From Blepharisma japonicum (lineage: Eukaryota; Ciliophora; Heterotrichea; Heterotrichida; Blepharismidae), in the NCBI GenBank assembly GCA_949751835.1, contig CATKHK010000026.1, forward strand, positions 186,001 through 250,000: DNA of 64,000 nucleotides, read 5' to 3'. A model generated the notes under the pieces. That model was given only the letters and a program-made list of their open reading frames with translations, did not search any database and had not been told where the DNA came from. The position numbers and the translations under genes were made by a program. Positions 9,838 to 22,194 of the stretch are shown here, one piece after another (within the stretch, counting starts at the first letter, position 1; the number at the start of each line of letters is the position of its first letter).

Positions 9838-12800
9838 TTATCTCTTTTTTCTTAACCTTTTATTCCTTTGTTGATTCTTCCTATCGAAAAACCTTGCAGT
9901 CCATCCTGTGTTCCACTTCTTTCTTAATTTATTTTCTTCTTCATTCTTAGGCATCACCATTGATTTCCAAGAAAACAACCTTCTAAATGCAGAATCCTTG
10001 AAATTGTCCCATATTTCTGTAGCCAACCAATTTATATAACTCTCAAAATCATTAGCTATGCAATCTTTTAATTTTTTTACTTGAATCGAAACCATGTTGA
10101 ATTGGCTTAATATAAAATGCATATCCAATGCTTTTGTCAAAGTGGTTTTATAGCTTATTGATAACAGCTCTGAGTGATATTTTTGGATAGATTCAAGTAA
10201 ATCCCCAATCGATGCCAACTTTCCCCAATTTTCCACAAAAACTTTTCTATTTTCAATTGAAATACATGAATAAATAGACGAGAAAAATGCGGCTTCTATG
10301 TCTCTGCTAAACTTCTTGCAATTTATTTTTGATTTTTTCAAATTTCGCAGAGCTCCATTAGATTGTTGTCTTTTTGCTAGATTTTTAACTTCAGCAAACC
10401 ATAACTGATTCAGTGTCGAATTAGCATCCTCAATATTCCCATTTTTCGTATGAGTAATAAGCATTTCATTTGGCTCAATATGCTTTTCTTTGTAGCTCTT
10501 CTGTAAGTCTTGCAGCATAGCTGTATTATTTGCTCTTAAAATCAATTTAATATGCTGAGGAATGCGGGCAAAAGCAGAAGAAATTTCAATTTTATTTTCA
10601 ATAGAAAGACCCTGAAGCTCATAAAAAATGTCACTGTGTCCATACATGAAAAGTGTAATCATATTGTCAAATAAGCTTGTAAGCTGTTCTTCTTTGATTT
10701 CTGCTGAATATGATAATAAGCTTATATCATTAATTAGCTCAACAACAAACTTGATCAAATCAATCGCAAGCGATTTGGAGCTTCCTTTTATTATATTTTC
10801 AAGATATATGACATTTTCTGAAATCTTGTGTTCTGGGATATGATGATAAAGATATTTAGGGAGGATTATATCTTTTCCCAGAGAAATTGCCCAAAGAGTG
10901 ACAGCTCTCTCTATTAGAATTACTTTGTGAGAAATTGACATTTCTTTTGATTGAACTTCAAAAAGAGACAAAATCGAGGTTGCGGCATCTTCAAAGCATA
11001 GAGTTTTATAATAAACCTCAATGTCTAAGTAAGCTAATGCATATTGATAATTCTGTGAGAGCTTCGATATTTTTCCTGAAAATTTTAATACAGGCCTATA
11101 CCTTTTTTTCAGCATTTCTTGGAAATAAAGCTCATATCCAGATACTTTGCATAATTCAAATGCTAGCCAGATTGACTCAGCTATAGCGGTTTCTTCTTGC
11201 GAAGTTTCTGATCTTGTCATTTCAAACTGCGCTTGAGTTAACAAAGCATGTCTCGCAATATCAGTCAATACTTTGAAATCTCCATACAAATACTTAGAAT
11301 TTTCAAAAATTTTGGTCAAAATATCGTTTCTATTTGATCCCAATTCTTTTCTCTTTTTCTCAAAAATCGCCAATTTTTTTTCATATTTTTTTATCTCACT
11401 ATTCCTATTAACTTTAACAAAAATTGTTGAAATTTCATCATCTCCAGCAATTTCAAATAATTTTTTAAGCTCTTTTTTCGTTTCTAAATATTCTTTTTCT
11501 CCTTCAGCATCGATATTGGAATTTTGTGAATAAGAATTTATTCTATATGGAAAATCAGCTTTCATAAAATCAAGCATCCAAATTTCCCCATATAAATTTG
11601 AAGCGTGATAGACAATTTCCTGTGAAATTTCTTTTCATTTGAATTCTTCATCGCCAAATGTGTAATTATTTATCACTTTTGTGCGACATTTTAGTAATTG
11701 GTCAATAACGGAAAAAATTTCTTTTTTCAGATGATTTTTTAATGATTTTAAGGGAACAAGCAAATTTTGCCCTTCAAGATCTGCAATATATAGGTCAGGA
11801 ATAGAGGAAACTTTCATATTTTTGACAAAGAAACTATGTTTGCTAACAATGGCATGCGAAAGTGAAGGGAGGGCTGAAGTGACTTCTGATGGTATTATTT
11901 TTCTAACTCCAAATGGACATAAAAGCGAGAATATAATATTGTTGTATTGTGTTGAAATATGAATACTATTTTTATCATCATGTCTTAAATATTTCACTAT
12001 GCCAGATGTGCTTTGAAGAAATATTTGGAAATCAGAATAAGAAAGATGCTCAAGAATATCCCAAATTGCCCAAGAAAATTCCAAATTTCGATAATGAATT
12101 GTGTACACAAGTGTCATAGAATAAAACGAAAAAATATCTAAAATTTCTAGTTCATCTATCAATGAAAACTCTTTCAAGTTCAAAATTCTTTTAATCTCTT
12201 TAAACGAATTCATCATACATTTCTCAAATCCTTCTTTATCTTTATTTATAATTAAATTCCATAAAATATCATTATACTTGAAACATGGTAAAAATTTGAC
12301 GCTTTTACCATTTAATACAGACAAAGACTTTTCATATGAGCTTAGCATAGAAATCACAGAGTCAAATGCAATTTTTGTGGCTTCAATTTCTTCCTGATTT
12401 TGTGGGATTTCAAAAGGCAGCCAAGAGAAGTCCTCTTTGCTGATCTTTTCTGCAATGTTTGATTCGGGGCATGAAAAGGTAAGATAAATGTTTTTGTAAT
12501 TTTTAAAGTCTCCAAAAGTGCTTGCTAGGGCTAATGAATTTTCTTTGTCCATAATGTATATCAATTTTTTCCAATAACCTAAGAGCAATAGTCCTTGGAA
12601 CCCTTCTAATCCTAGACTTTTTATATCTGCTTTTTCTTTAAGTGACAAATATTCAGGGTTAATCATTTCAAATACATTGTGAACTGCAGTGTATGCAATA
12701 GCAGCTCTTGCCCCTTGGGTTTGGGTAAATTGCGGTCTGAAAATTTCATGCGATTTCAATATTGTTAAATTTGAATATTTAAAAGCTAGTGAAGTCACAT

Positions 12801-15800
12801 ATCTTCCAAGCCTTGTCGCCAAATTATATCTATTACAGACAATTAAGCACATTTTAAACATTCCAAAATCTTCAAGTGTATCAAGAATCATTCCAAGTGT
12901 TTCCGCACTCATATCATCAAGATCTACCAAAGATGCTAATTGCCAATCTTCAGTCAACTGCTGGGAACTTATAAGCGACTCTGCAGATCTCAAGGACTTT
13001 AAGTAGGTAGATACATCTTCTGAGAACATTCCTACATATTCTATTATTTTTCGCATTGCTTCATCTTCTATAAAGATGTCTGCTTTAGTCATAATTAATT
13101 TGCCTCCTAAATTGAGAGCTGTGGCATGCACAATATCTATAATTGAGTAGTCTGAAATAATGCTGCCATCTTTTTGGATTGCGGAGCCTAGTGAGTCTAC
13201 TATAGAGCCTGTCTCTACTTGAAGCCACTCATCATCAGGATCAATATCATCATCAATCAGTTCAAACTGCTGAGATTGGTTGTCACTGCTTATGATACTA
13301 AAGCTTGCAGAGTTGTCTAATAAGACAAATGAGCTTTCTGACTTTTCATAAGTTTTTTCTCCTTCAATAACAGATTCTTCTTGCTTTATTTCTTCAAACT
13401 TCTCTATTTTACTTTCCTCTTCATTTTGCACTATTACTGAAGTTTCTTCACAAATGCTTTCTGCCCATTTCTGATTTCCTTCCTCTTCGCACTTTCCTCC
13501 ATGTCTATGTTCTTCTGCTTCACCAACATGGATTTCATCTAAAAAGTTTTCTTCTCCACAAAACGTATCTTTAACTATTTCTTTTTTTTCTAAAATTTCT
13601 CCTTCTGAGTCGCTTTCTTCATCCTCATCAACTTCTTTTATCATTTTTTTATCTTCTTCTACAATTTGTGCTTCATAAGCTGTTTCTTTTTCATTTTTAG
13701 GCAAAATTTTTGGCATTAAAGCTTCTAGAGCGACTGGGACATATTTTTGAATATATTTTTGCCTTTCTTTGAGAGTCATTTCATTCCTAAAATCGTAAAT
13801 GCAGTGAACTAGCTTATCCCAGTTCATCCCTCTTCTATAGGACTCAATAGCTCGGATATACTCTTTTTTCTCAGTAAATAAGTCTCCAGCTGTCTCAAAG
13901 TATCCTGACGAATAGTAAGCTTCTGCAGCTTGTCCAATTAGTCCACCTTCTCTAAAGAGCCCAGCAGCTTTTTCATGCTCTTCTGCAGAAGCAAAGCATC
14001 TTGCAGCTTGCTTAGTTAGAACTCTTGAAGATTGTCTTAATGATAAGTCTAAAAATAGCTCTCCAGCTTGCTTAAACTTATTTTTCGCTTCTTTTTTCAT
14101 ATTTTTCAGAGCTTTTTTATCTTTGCTAGATAATTTCTTGTTTTCAGTATACTCAGTATCCTCAAGTGCAATAGCTTCACATAAAATTTCTGAGGCTTTA
14201 TTTGCAAACGCATAAGCAAGTGCTTTAGATTCTAAATTTTTATCTCCAGAAGCACTAAAACACTTAGCAGCTTGATCATAAAATTTGTGTGACATCATAC
14301 GTAGCCCTTGGGTTTTCCATGCATCTTGGCTTGATTTTTGTGCAATTCCATCATAACCTAGTATATCTACAGGGGCAGATGCTTGGATGACATTATTAGA
14401 ACTGATAGCTCCCATATATTCCCAATACTCCTCTACAAATCTTCTGTTTTCAGGATTATCATCATATATAACCAGTCTCACCTTAGGACGTGTAATGGCA
14501 ACATAAAGGTGCTTTAGCTCAGTGCATAACAATGAGTATCTGCTTTGATCGATAACTTCTTTGCATTTCAGCTTAGGAAGATGGTTTTCTAAGTCTTCTA
14601 AAGTTGTTGGAATATAGTTAGGATCGTCTTCAAGTTTTTCCATATGAGACAGAATTTTCCATTTATCACGAGAAATTTCGCTGTCGTTGAAAAAGTTGTA
14701 TAAAATCACGTCATCGAATTCTAAACCTTTGGCTTCAAAAACTGTAAGGCAGAGGGCGTTATTTAGATTAGGATGAAGCTTACTTTTGGCTTCTTGGGTT
14801 CTGACAATGACGACTTGGTTGCAGCCGAATTGGACTTCTGTTAAGTCTTGAGGGCGGTTATTTCCAAATAGCACAGTTAATAAATGATCGGTAGAGCTGC
14901 TATCAATGAAAATTGGGGGAGGGCCATCAAATGGCGACTTCTCTTTACCCATTTTATCAATTGTCTGTGGGAACAAAGCTTCCAATAAGGAAACAACTGC
15001 ATTGGCTAGCCCTAAAATTTGATTATGAGTTCTAAAATTCATAGTCAACTGGCAGACTGCAGGCTTATTTAAATTTGACTCATCAAAAAGCCCACTCAAG
15101 TCACAAAATCTGAAGCCGACTCCTTTAGCAATTGTTTGCGCAGTATCTCCTGAGAAGAATAATTTTTGTTGTGTAACTGTAATTAGTAGAGAAAGTGTTG
15201 CAGCTGTCAAATCTTGCACTTCATCGACCATCATGTAATGTATAGGAATTCCATTGTATCCTGTAAACTTGATTTGATATAGCAAATAATTCACAATGTC
15301 TTGGAAGTCATAAGCTCCTTCTCTTACTTTCCATTTTTCATATTCGATAAATAAATCCCAAATATCAAGTTTTTCTTCACGGGTTAAGAGAGAGGTTTTT
15401 CTTCCCATATACGCATAGGCATTTTTCGGTAAATAATACCCGACATAACTATAAGAAGTAGCAGAACCTTTTATGTAAGCTGTAATTTCTGTCCATAAGA
15501 CAAGCGCTGAAACAGTTGCTTTATATCTTATTTTTGGCCAAAATTTTTCTTTAAATACTTTAAAATCTACTTCATAGCTAGTTTTTCTCATATGCTGTTC
15601 CTTTCTTTTTCTTTCATTTACAAACTGATGTGATAAAATATTATTCCTAATATCTTGCAATTCAGCTTCTGTGGCCTCATCTTCATCATAATCAGAATCA
15701 GAGTCCTGGTACCCTTCAATTTCTTGTGTTTTTCTTTGCTGCTTATAAAGCCTATTGATTTCTAGTGCGCCTTTATATTCATTATGCCACTCAAAATTCA

Positions 15801-17397
15801 CGCTTGATCCTATGACATTTCCATCAAGACTTCTGGCGAAAAATGGCTTTCTTAAAGAAGCGTCAATCATGAAAATCAATCTTCTTACAGTAACAAATAA
15901 AGGAAAATCTTCATCAGTAAGAAAAGTCATTGAGGAGGGGCCAGTATGAGTGAATTCTTCCTCTTCTTCGTTTTCAGTATCTTCAATAATTTCTGATCGC
16001 TGTTTTTCGAGTCTGATTTCAGAAAGGTCCATTTCTTGGGCTTTTCTTAAGTCTTCTTTGATTTTTAGCTCATTTTTTATATGGAAATTCAGCTTTTCGT
16101 GGTATCGCCACACTTCATTTGTAAGGACTGGAGATGCTGTCACAAATACACTGTGCAATGCAGATGCTTTATCAATATCATCTGGGCCAAGCTTACGCTT
16201 TCCTCTCTGTGATCTAAACTTATAAACGATTTCTGCAGAAAACAGTCTCAGCAATGAACAAGTGGTTTTCCCTGTCCCAGACCTTCCTATAGCAAGGACG
16301 TTCCCAGGGCGTCCTACTAGATTTTGCTGCTCCTCTGTGAGCCTAATCTTAAAATTCGGCAAAGTATTCAGCAAATTCAAAAAATCAGAGCAGCTCGAAG
16401 TTTCTGCTAATCTTTTGACAAGCTTATTGTGGAATGCCTCAGATTCTGCGCTTTCCACAGCTTTATTTTCATCAATTGCAACCCATCTTTTCTTATTTTC
16501 ATCAAATCTTAAATTGTCTGATTCGTCTGCTGATAAATAAAGCCTATGAATAATTTTAGGGTAGTAATAGTTCCCAACTTTTCTCATAATTGGGTCAAAA
16601 ACTGAAGAATTTGGCTGGATTTCTTCAATGTTTGAGTCCTCAACCCATCTATCTGGGTCGTCTTTTATTGTGTTCAAGAAAGAATCTACGCTGAATCGCC
16701 ATTCAGAGCCTCTAGGTAAGAAATCAATAACTTTTAAATAATGCTCAAAAGTATATTGCACACATTTATTGTTGCGGACTATTGGTAGTCGATCTAGTAA
16801 AGAAGCAATCAATAGAGTATGATCTGGATGTTTTTCTATTGGGACTGTAAAAAATGCCATAAGTGAGCATGGACCTTTTCAGACATAAAAGACATTAGTT
16901 TTGTTTCTTATTCAACCAATCCCTACTTCTAAAACTTTCTTTAAAATCGCTTCTTTTATGACAGAGGAATAATTCACTAAGCGAGCATAAGCATGTTCGG
17001 TAAATCTTACTTTCCATGGCAGCGCTGCTATTTCGTCAAAGAGATCATATGATTTCCAGAACTCAGTAACATTAGAAGCTTTCCATAACTGCATAGGATT
17101 AAAAGTTTCAAGATTATCTAATCCTGCAAAGCGATCTTTTTCGTATTTTTCTATTTCATACTCAAGTCAATGCACCCATACTTCACTGTAAGTAGCGAAT
17201 GGGCTTTTAAAGCGATCCCTTTTAGAATCAAATCTGACAAATTGGGCTTCCAGCAGTTTGCAATTATCCATCACTTGTTGGTGAACTTCGTCAACAAGCT
17301 TCATAGCAGCATTTTGGATAATCTGAAATTGGATCATGTCAGCACGCTGCTCACGCCTTTCTTGCTTAGACCTGCCAGATGTGTGCTTATTATACAT
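9838..17397 (-). CDS. Giant UvrD/Rep-type superfamily 1 helicase, TRANK1-like
   Basis: One uninterrupted frame of 2,519 residues with no intron; several TGAs are Trp. All SF1A helicase motifs are visible: Walker A GRSGTGKTT (~residue 370), Walker B/motif II VDEVQD (~724), motif III GDTAQTI (~747), motif IV NFRTH, motif V FEAKGLEFDD (~890) and motif VI LYVAITRPK (~970). Long insertions separate the motifs, as in human TRANK1 and its protist relatives. Residues ~1020-1190 form TPR/SEL-like helical repeats (CFASAEEHEKAAGLFREGG), then a Glu-rich linker (~1220-1330) and a long alpha-helical C-terminal half without a recognised domain. The family's function is poorly known; ATP-dependent nucleic-acid or RNP remodelling is a family-based inference. 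The start is the first ATG after an in-frame TAG. Two same-strand genes lie immediately upstream, 33 and 30 bp apart. Confidence 0.88.
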
Positions 17398-17430
17398 ATT
17401 ATTATCGGGTAATGGCAGAATCTAATTAAT

Positions 17431-17757
17431 TTAGTTATTGTCAAAATTCAAAAATTTTGGATAGGAGTCAAGCACTAGATTTTCGAAGGATTTTTCGACT
17501 TTTCTCATACAAATTGTATAGCCAACCATAGCGCTTCTTAAGTAAGGTCCTTTTTCGACTTCTTGGTAGCATCAATCAGCTTGATTTTGGATGTCTTCTA
17601 CTTTATTTTTGTAAGATTTGATAGCTTTTTTGGCTGCAAAACAAGTGGTTTGGGAGTCCTTGCTGGGAAGAGTTAAACAGTTACAATTTTCTCATTTTTC
17701 GCCAATTGTTTTGATTTTTCAGAGCTTTTCTAAGCTTGGGTCTGAAGGATTTTCCAT
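17431..17757 (-). CDS. Small Cys-containing hypothetical protein
   Basis: A 108-residue frame readable only with TGA=Trp (three TGA codons, e.g. EKLWKI and EKWENCNC). It has an N-terminal acidic stretch, a CNC motif, a predicted helix (AAKKAIKSYKNKVEDIQNQAD) and several spaced Cys residues before a helical C-terminus. There is no signal peptide or membrane span. I do not recognise the family; a mitochondrial Cys-motif protein or a complex subunit is possible but unproven. It is sandwiched between same-strand genes with gaps of 30 and 33 bp, so its promoter must be minimal or lie inside the upstream gene. Confidence 0.7.
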
Positions 17758-17787
17758 TTATGAAGATATTAATAAATTATCTCATAG

Positions 17788-19836
17788 TTATTTAAATTGT
17801 TTCTGGGGAGCTTTTTTGGACATTTCTTGGAAGAAATCATCAGGATCAAAATTGACATCAGCGATTTTCTTTTGTGTAGGAATTTTTCTAGCTGGTGCTG
17901 CGAACTTGGGCTTATTGAACAGAGGTTTTGGTTTTGGCAAAGAACTTGAATCATGACTTAAAGTTTCAGCTTTAACTTCTTCAATTGACTTTTTGCTACT
18001 TAGTACCTCAATTTCGCTTTTCTTTTCTTCTTTTGCGGTCTCAGTAGTTTTCATCTCTGATTCTGTCATCTTTTCTGTGTGTGTTTCAATAATTTCCTTT
18101 GGTTTAGAACTTGTATCTTCAATTGATTTTTGATCATTTGGTATTTCAGGTTCAATTTTCTTTTCCTCTTTTGTGGTCTCAATAGTCTTTATCTCTGGTT
18201 CTGTGGCCTCTTCTTTGGGTATTTCAATATTCTCTTTAGGCTCTGAAGTTTCATCCTTAGTTTCTTGAGCTGATTTTGGACTACTTGGCATTTTAAATTC
18301 ATTGTTTTTTTCCACTTTTGCGGGCTCTTCGGTTTTTATTTCTGTGGATTTTTGAGAATTTATTTCAATGATATCAGAGAAGAGTTCTTGATGAGTCTCA
18401 ATTTGTTCAATATCTTTGTTTTCAAATGAATTAGTAATAGTGCTCGGCTCTACAAAATCTTTCTTTGCTTCAGTTTTTTCTTCTAAACTATCTTGAATTG
18501 GAGACGATATTTCAGGCTTTTCACTGATTTCTGGGACTGCTTGAAAATCTTCATCAATTCCCCAAACATTTTCATCAAGAACTAGTTCTATATTTTCATG
18601 AAAAGTCGGGATATTTGCAGGGGTATTTTCTTTGCATATTCCATTTGATAAATTGCTAGTTTTTGGTGCAATTTCTGACTGTTTATGTGATTCTATGTCA
18701 ATTATTTGTTTAGAAATAGCTTCATGTGCAGTTGTATTCAATATTTCTATATGAACTTCTTCTTTCGCTTCAATATTTTGGACTGGGATTATTTCAATTG
18801 GAGGCTCAAAGTCTATTTGCCAGCTGTTTGAATCTTCTAAAAATTCTGACTGATATTGCTTCTCTTCGTTATGAAAAGAGATGGTTTCTTCTGGAATAAA
18901 GCCATTACTTTTCTCTTTTATATCAAATTCTTGAGTTACACTAATTTCACCATTGTTATGATGTGCTATTTCATCTAGCAATTCTTTTTCTTTATTTTTT
19001 TTCTCTATCTCTTTTTCTCTTAATCTATTCAATAGATTGTCGTTTTTCATTTTGATATCTGCTATAGATCTAAGTAGCTCCCTTTCTTCTTCATCTTTCT
19101 TTTCTATTTTTTCTTTAATTTCATATATTTCCTTCATTATTTTTTCCCTGTCTTCTTTTACTTCTTTTACCCTAGGATTATTTTCTATCTCTTTTTCATC
19201 AAAAATTTTCTTTTTTCCTAAAATTTCATCTATTGCATCGATTTCTGACTGGATTTTTTTGTTTTCTTCTCCGCTTTTTACCTTATACTTATTCCACTCT
19301 CCTTGCAATTTTTGTATTTCTCCCTTGATTTTCCCTTCTTCTTGCTCTATTCTATCTATCAGTTCTTTTAATTGTCCAATTTCCTTATCCTTTTTGTCTT
19401 TTTCTTTATTGATTTCGCTTATTCTTGGGTCATTTTCTCTTTTGTCTGAAACTTTTTCGTTTCTTTTCTTGCTTATTTCTGAAATTTCTTCTTCCAAAAA
19501 TTTACTTTTTTGTTTCTCTGACTAGGAATTACCATTTTCTAACTTAGTCTCAATCGCAATGCATTTTCTTCTAATTATATCTGCCTCTTTTTTCTTCTGA
19601 GATAAAGATTCAGAGAGCGCTGTAGAATCCCCTCATGCCGGATTGTCACTTTTAATAGATGAATTTTCTAATGAGACGATAGATCCTGATGACTGAAGAG
19701 ACAAAGCATGCCTGGATCCTGATAATAATTGAGAATGATATGATGAACTTTTGAGTATTTGAGGAGCGTGAGAGGCTGAGTAGAGTTTTGTATGAGAAGT
19801 AGATAATACTTGGGAAGAATATGAAGAGTTCTTCAT
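17788..19836 (-). CDS. Coiled-coil hypothetical protein with Glu-rich repeats
   Basis: A 677-residue protein made of two exons separated by a 15-nt intron (19518-19532, GTAATTCCTAGTCAG). Exon 1 encodes a Ser-rich N-terminus and the beginning of a coiled coil. Residues ~75-270 are a long charged coiled coil (Lys/Glu-rich). The middle is acidic, low complexity and degenerate-repetitive, with recurrent PKENIEIPKEE / EPEIKTIETTKEE-type units. The C-terminus is a short conserved-looking basic Pro-rich segment followed by FDPDDFFQEMSK. No family is recognised. The composition suggests a structural or scaffolding protein. A start at the exon 2 ATG would lose the N-terminus, and the exon join keeps the frame, so 19836 is preferred. 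Confidence 0.78.
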
Positions 19837-20409
19837 ATTATTTTATTATAATATGGAAAAGACAGGAAGTTATAGAAGGACGCAGTGGCGTTAAATTTTA
19901 AAAGAATACAATATTATTTTTGAAAAAAAATTGTTTCATGAAGCAACTAGAAATGCTGTGATAATTTATTTTTAATTTTCTTAGAAGCGGTTTTAGGAAA
20001 ATCATATTAGTAAAATAAGACAAAATGCATACCAATAAAGTCTGCATAATAATTTTAATGCTAAAATTCGTATAAAATATTTTCGAAGAAATATTTTTAA
20101 AATCTTTATGAATTGTTTAAATCTCTTTTATTTGCTATTCTTTAATAAACTCTAATCTATTAGTTCCTATCTACAAAGCACTGTTTTTTTAATATAAATT
20201 CGAGTGATATAATTTAATTATGCAAATTTAAAGAACGGCAAAGTTCTTAACCAATTTTCCCTAATGAAAACTTTCAATTTTTCAGATCATAATATAAGAG
20301 TATACTGGCTGCTTCTTTTGTTCTATTCCAAAAATTCTAACTCACAATTTCAGAATAATTGACTAAAATTTCTTATTCCGTCCATTAATTAATACTGATC
20401 ACATAATTA
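19837..20409. other. Intergenic
   Basis: About 570 bp of very AT-rich sequence between the promoter side of the coiled-coil gene and the 3' end of the RING gene. I see no gene, RNA or repeat in it. Confidence 0.5.
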
Positions 20410-21294
20410 TTAATTAAATGAAACCTCTCTAGCTTCTCTAACTCTACCTTTACACAATGGGCATGGTTCTGATTTCGTCCTGCTATTAATAACCTTATTT
20501 AAAGTCAATTTCATTCTACCAACAGCGCATTCTTTACAGGCCAAAATGTGGCCACAAGGTAGAAACACAATACTTTTAGGCGAATTTCTGCAAATCAAGC
20601 ACTCCAAGTCTTGAGCTTCCAATTCTTTATAATGCCGTTTTTTATCCTCTAAACTCTTTTTGAGTGCTTCGATAGTCTCTTCATTTTTTATTTGGGCTTC
20701 TTTCGCACTATCTGTTATTTCATTTAGCCTTTGGACATAAAGTGAGTACATTAGAAAGTCTTTTTGCTTTTTATTGAAAGCCTCTTTCATATAACAGTAC
20801 TGAGTGATATTCTCTGTTCTAGAGTGCTTTAAAGATTTGATATAGCCCAACATTGCACTTATCCCATTTCCATAGAGCTCTTCATAGGAAAATTTAAAAA
20901 TTCCTATCTTGGCACCTGAAATATAGCATCCAAGTCCTGTTGAGTCTTGGGAATGAACTATCAAATAAACAAAGTTTGCTTGGGTGCTTATATCAGAGCA
21001 TTCTGCTATAAATACACGTGGTTCATTGGGGAGAGAAAATAAAAGCATCTGCTCAAGAATCGACGTGGAGCTCAAATACTGGTTTACGTCTGCATAGTCG
21101 TATAGGAGTCCGCACAAATGAGATCTGATGTCTGGAACTGTAAAAGAAACCAAGCATGGATAGTCATGAATGCTAGAAAGCCTTTCAAAAATAATGGTGG
21201 ATATTGGAGGAATCATCGTCTGTAAGCTTTGAAATACGAGTGCACCATCAAAAAATGCTAAATTTACAGGTACTAGACCTTGTAGAGTTTGCAT
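20410..21294 (-). CDS. C-terminal RING-finger protein (C3HC4)
   Basis: A 294-residue intact frame with no TGA needed. Residues ~1-215 form an unrecognised mixed alpha/beta domain; ~215-240 is a charged helix (ALKKSLEDKKRHYKELEAQ). A RING of the MGRN1/IAP/LRSAM1 style closes the protein (CLICRNSPKSIVFLPCGH, CKEC, CPLC). The second half of the RING has an unusually long Lys/Thr-rich loop before CPLC. It is probably an E3 ubiquitin ligase of unknown target. The first ATG sits after an AT-rich run with no upstream coding continuity. Confidence 0.8.
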   Translation of the reverse strand: MQTLQGLVPVNLAFFDGALVFQSLQTMIPPISTIIFERLSSIHDYPCLVSFTVPDIRSHLCGLLYDYADVNQYLSSTSILEQMLLFSLPNEPRVFIAECSDISTQANFVYLIVHSQDSTGLGCYISGAKIGIFKFSYEELYGNGISAMLGYIKSLKHSRTENITQYCYMKEAFNKKQKDFLMYSLYVQRLNEITDSAKEAQIKNEETIEALKKSLEDKKRHYKELEAQDLECLICRNSPKSIVFLPCGHILACKECAVGRMKLTLNKVINSRTKSEPCPLCKGRVREAREVSFN

Positions 21295-22194
21295 GTATAT
21301 ATAAATTATATGCTAATTTCTTGAGAAAGAAATGAATTTGACTGTAATTTAACTATATTTTAATCTCATAAGAAATATATACCAGCTCTTAGCTCAAGGA
21401 TTTAATTAGTTTTAATATATATAAGAAAATTAAATACCTCATAAATAGTGGTCAATGTAAGCCAAGAAAAAAACAGCAATAAAATTAAAGGCCACCAATT
21501 TTCAATCTATCAGGTCTTTAGCAATTAATTGATAGAAAAAACAATAATTTTCATAATCGGGACATTTAATTTTTAATTAAAAATTTGATAGAAAATTAAA
21601 AATATTAGTTATATAAAAGCAAAATTTTTTACATTAGTAATAGGAATTTTTACTGATAAATACAATTTATGAAGAATTTTGAATAAATAAAATAAGCAAA
21701 AAAATTCACAAGGTCAGGAGGTGAAAATTTGTCTGAAAATATTAGGGAGCTTTATAAAATGTTTTAGATATTAAAACATAAATTATTAATTAATGATAAG
21801 AAATCAGCGGAGACATTGATAAATTCGATTCAAAAGCTATTAGAATTTCTCTGCAATTAATTGGTATATATATCGATTATGCTAATTAAAAGTGTTTTAT
21901 AATGCTTAGAAGTTTTATAATTTAAAAGATAATTCTATTAGCCCAAGAATTCTATATGATTAAATTGATTTTCTAATATTTATAAAGTTTTTTATTACCT
22001 ACTGATATCATTTATAAAATTAATTACATTTAAAAAAGCTGCTTTGGCAGTTTAAAAATGGTTTCATCTTTCCGATGCCTAAATTTTTTTATTTCTCTCA
22101 AATTCTTATTAACTCCTCTCTTTTAATCAAATCATCATCCTTAATCTGATATTTTTCCGTATTTTATCACTCCTTTTATATTAATTAACAAAAA
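21295..22194. other. Intergenic, divergent promoter region
   Basis: 900 bp, very AT-rich, between the divergent starts of the RING gene and the SPX-EXS gene. No gene, RNA gene or clear repeat was found. Confidence 0.5.
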
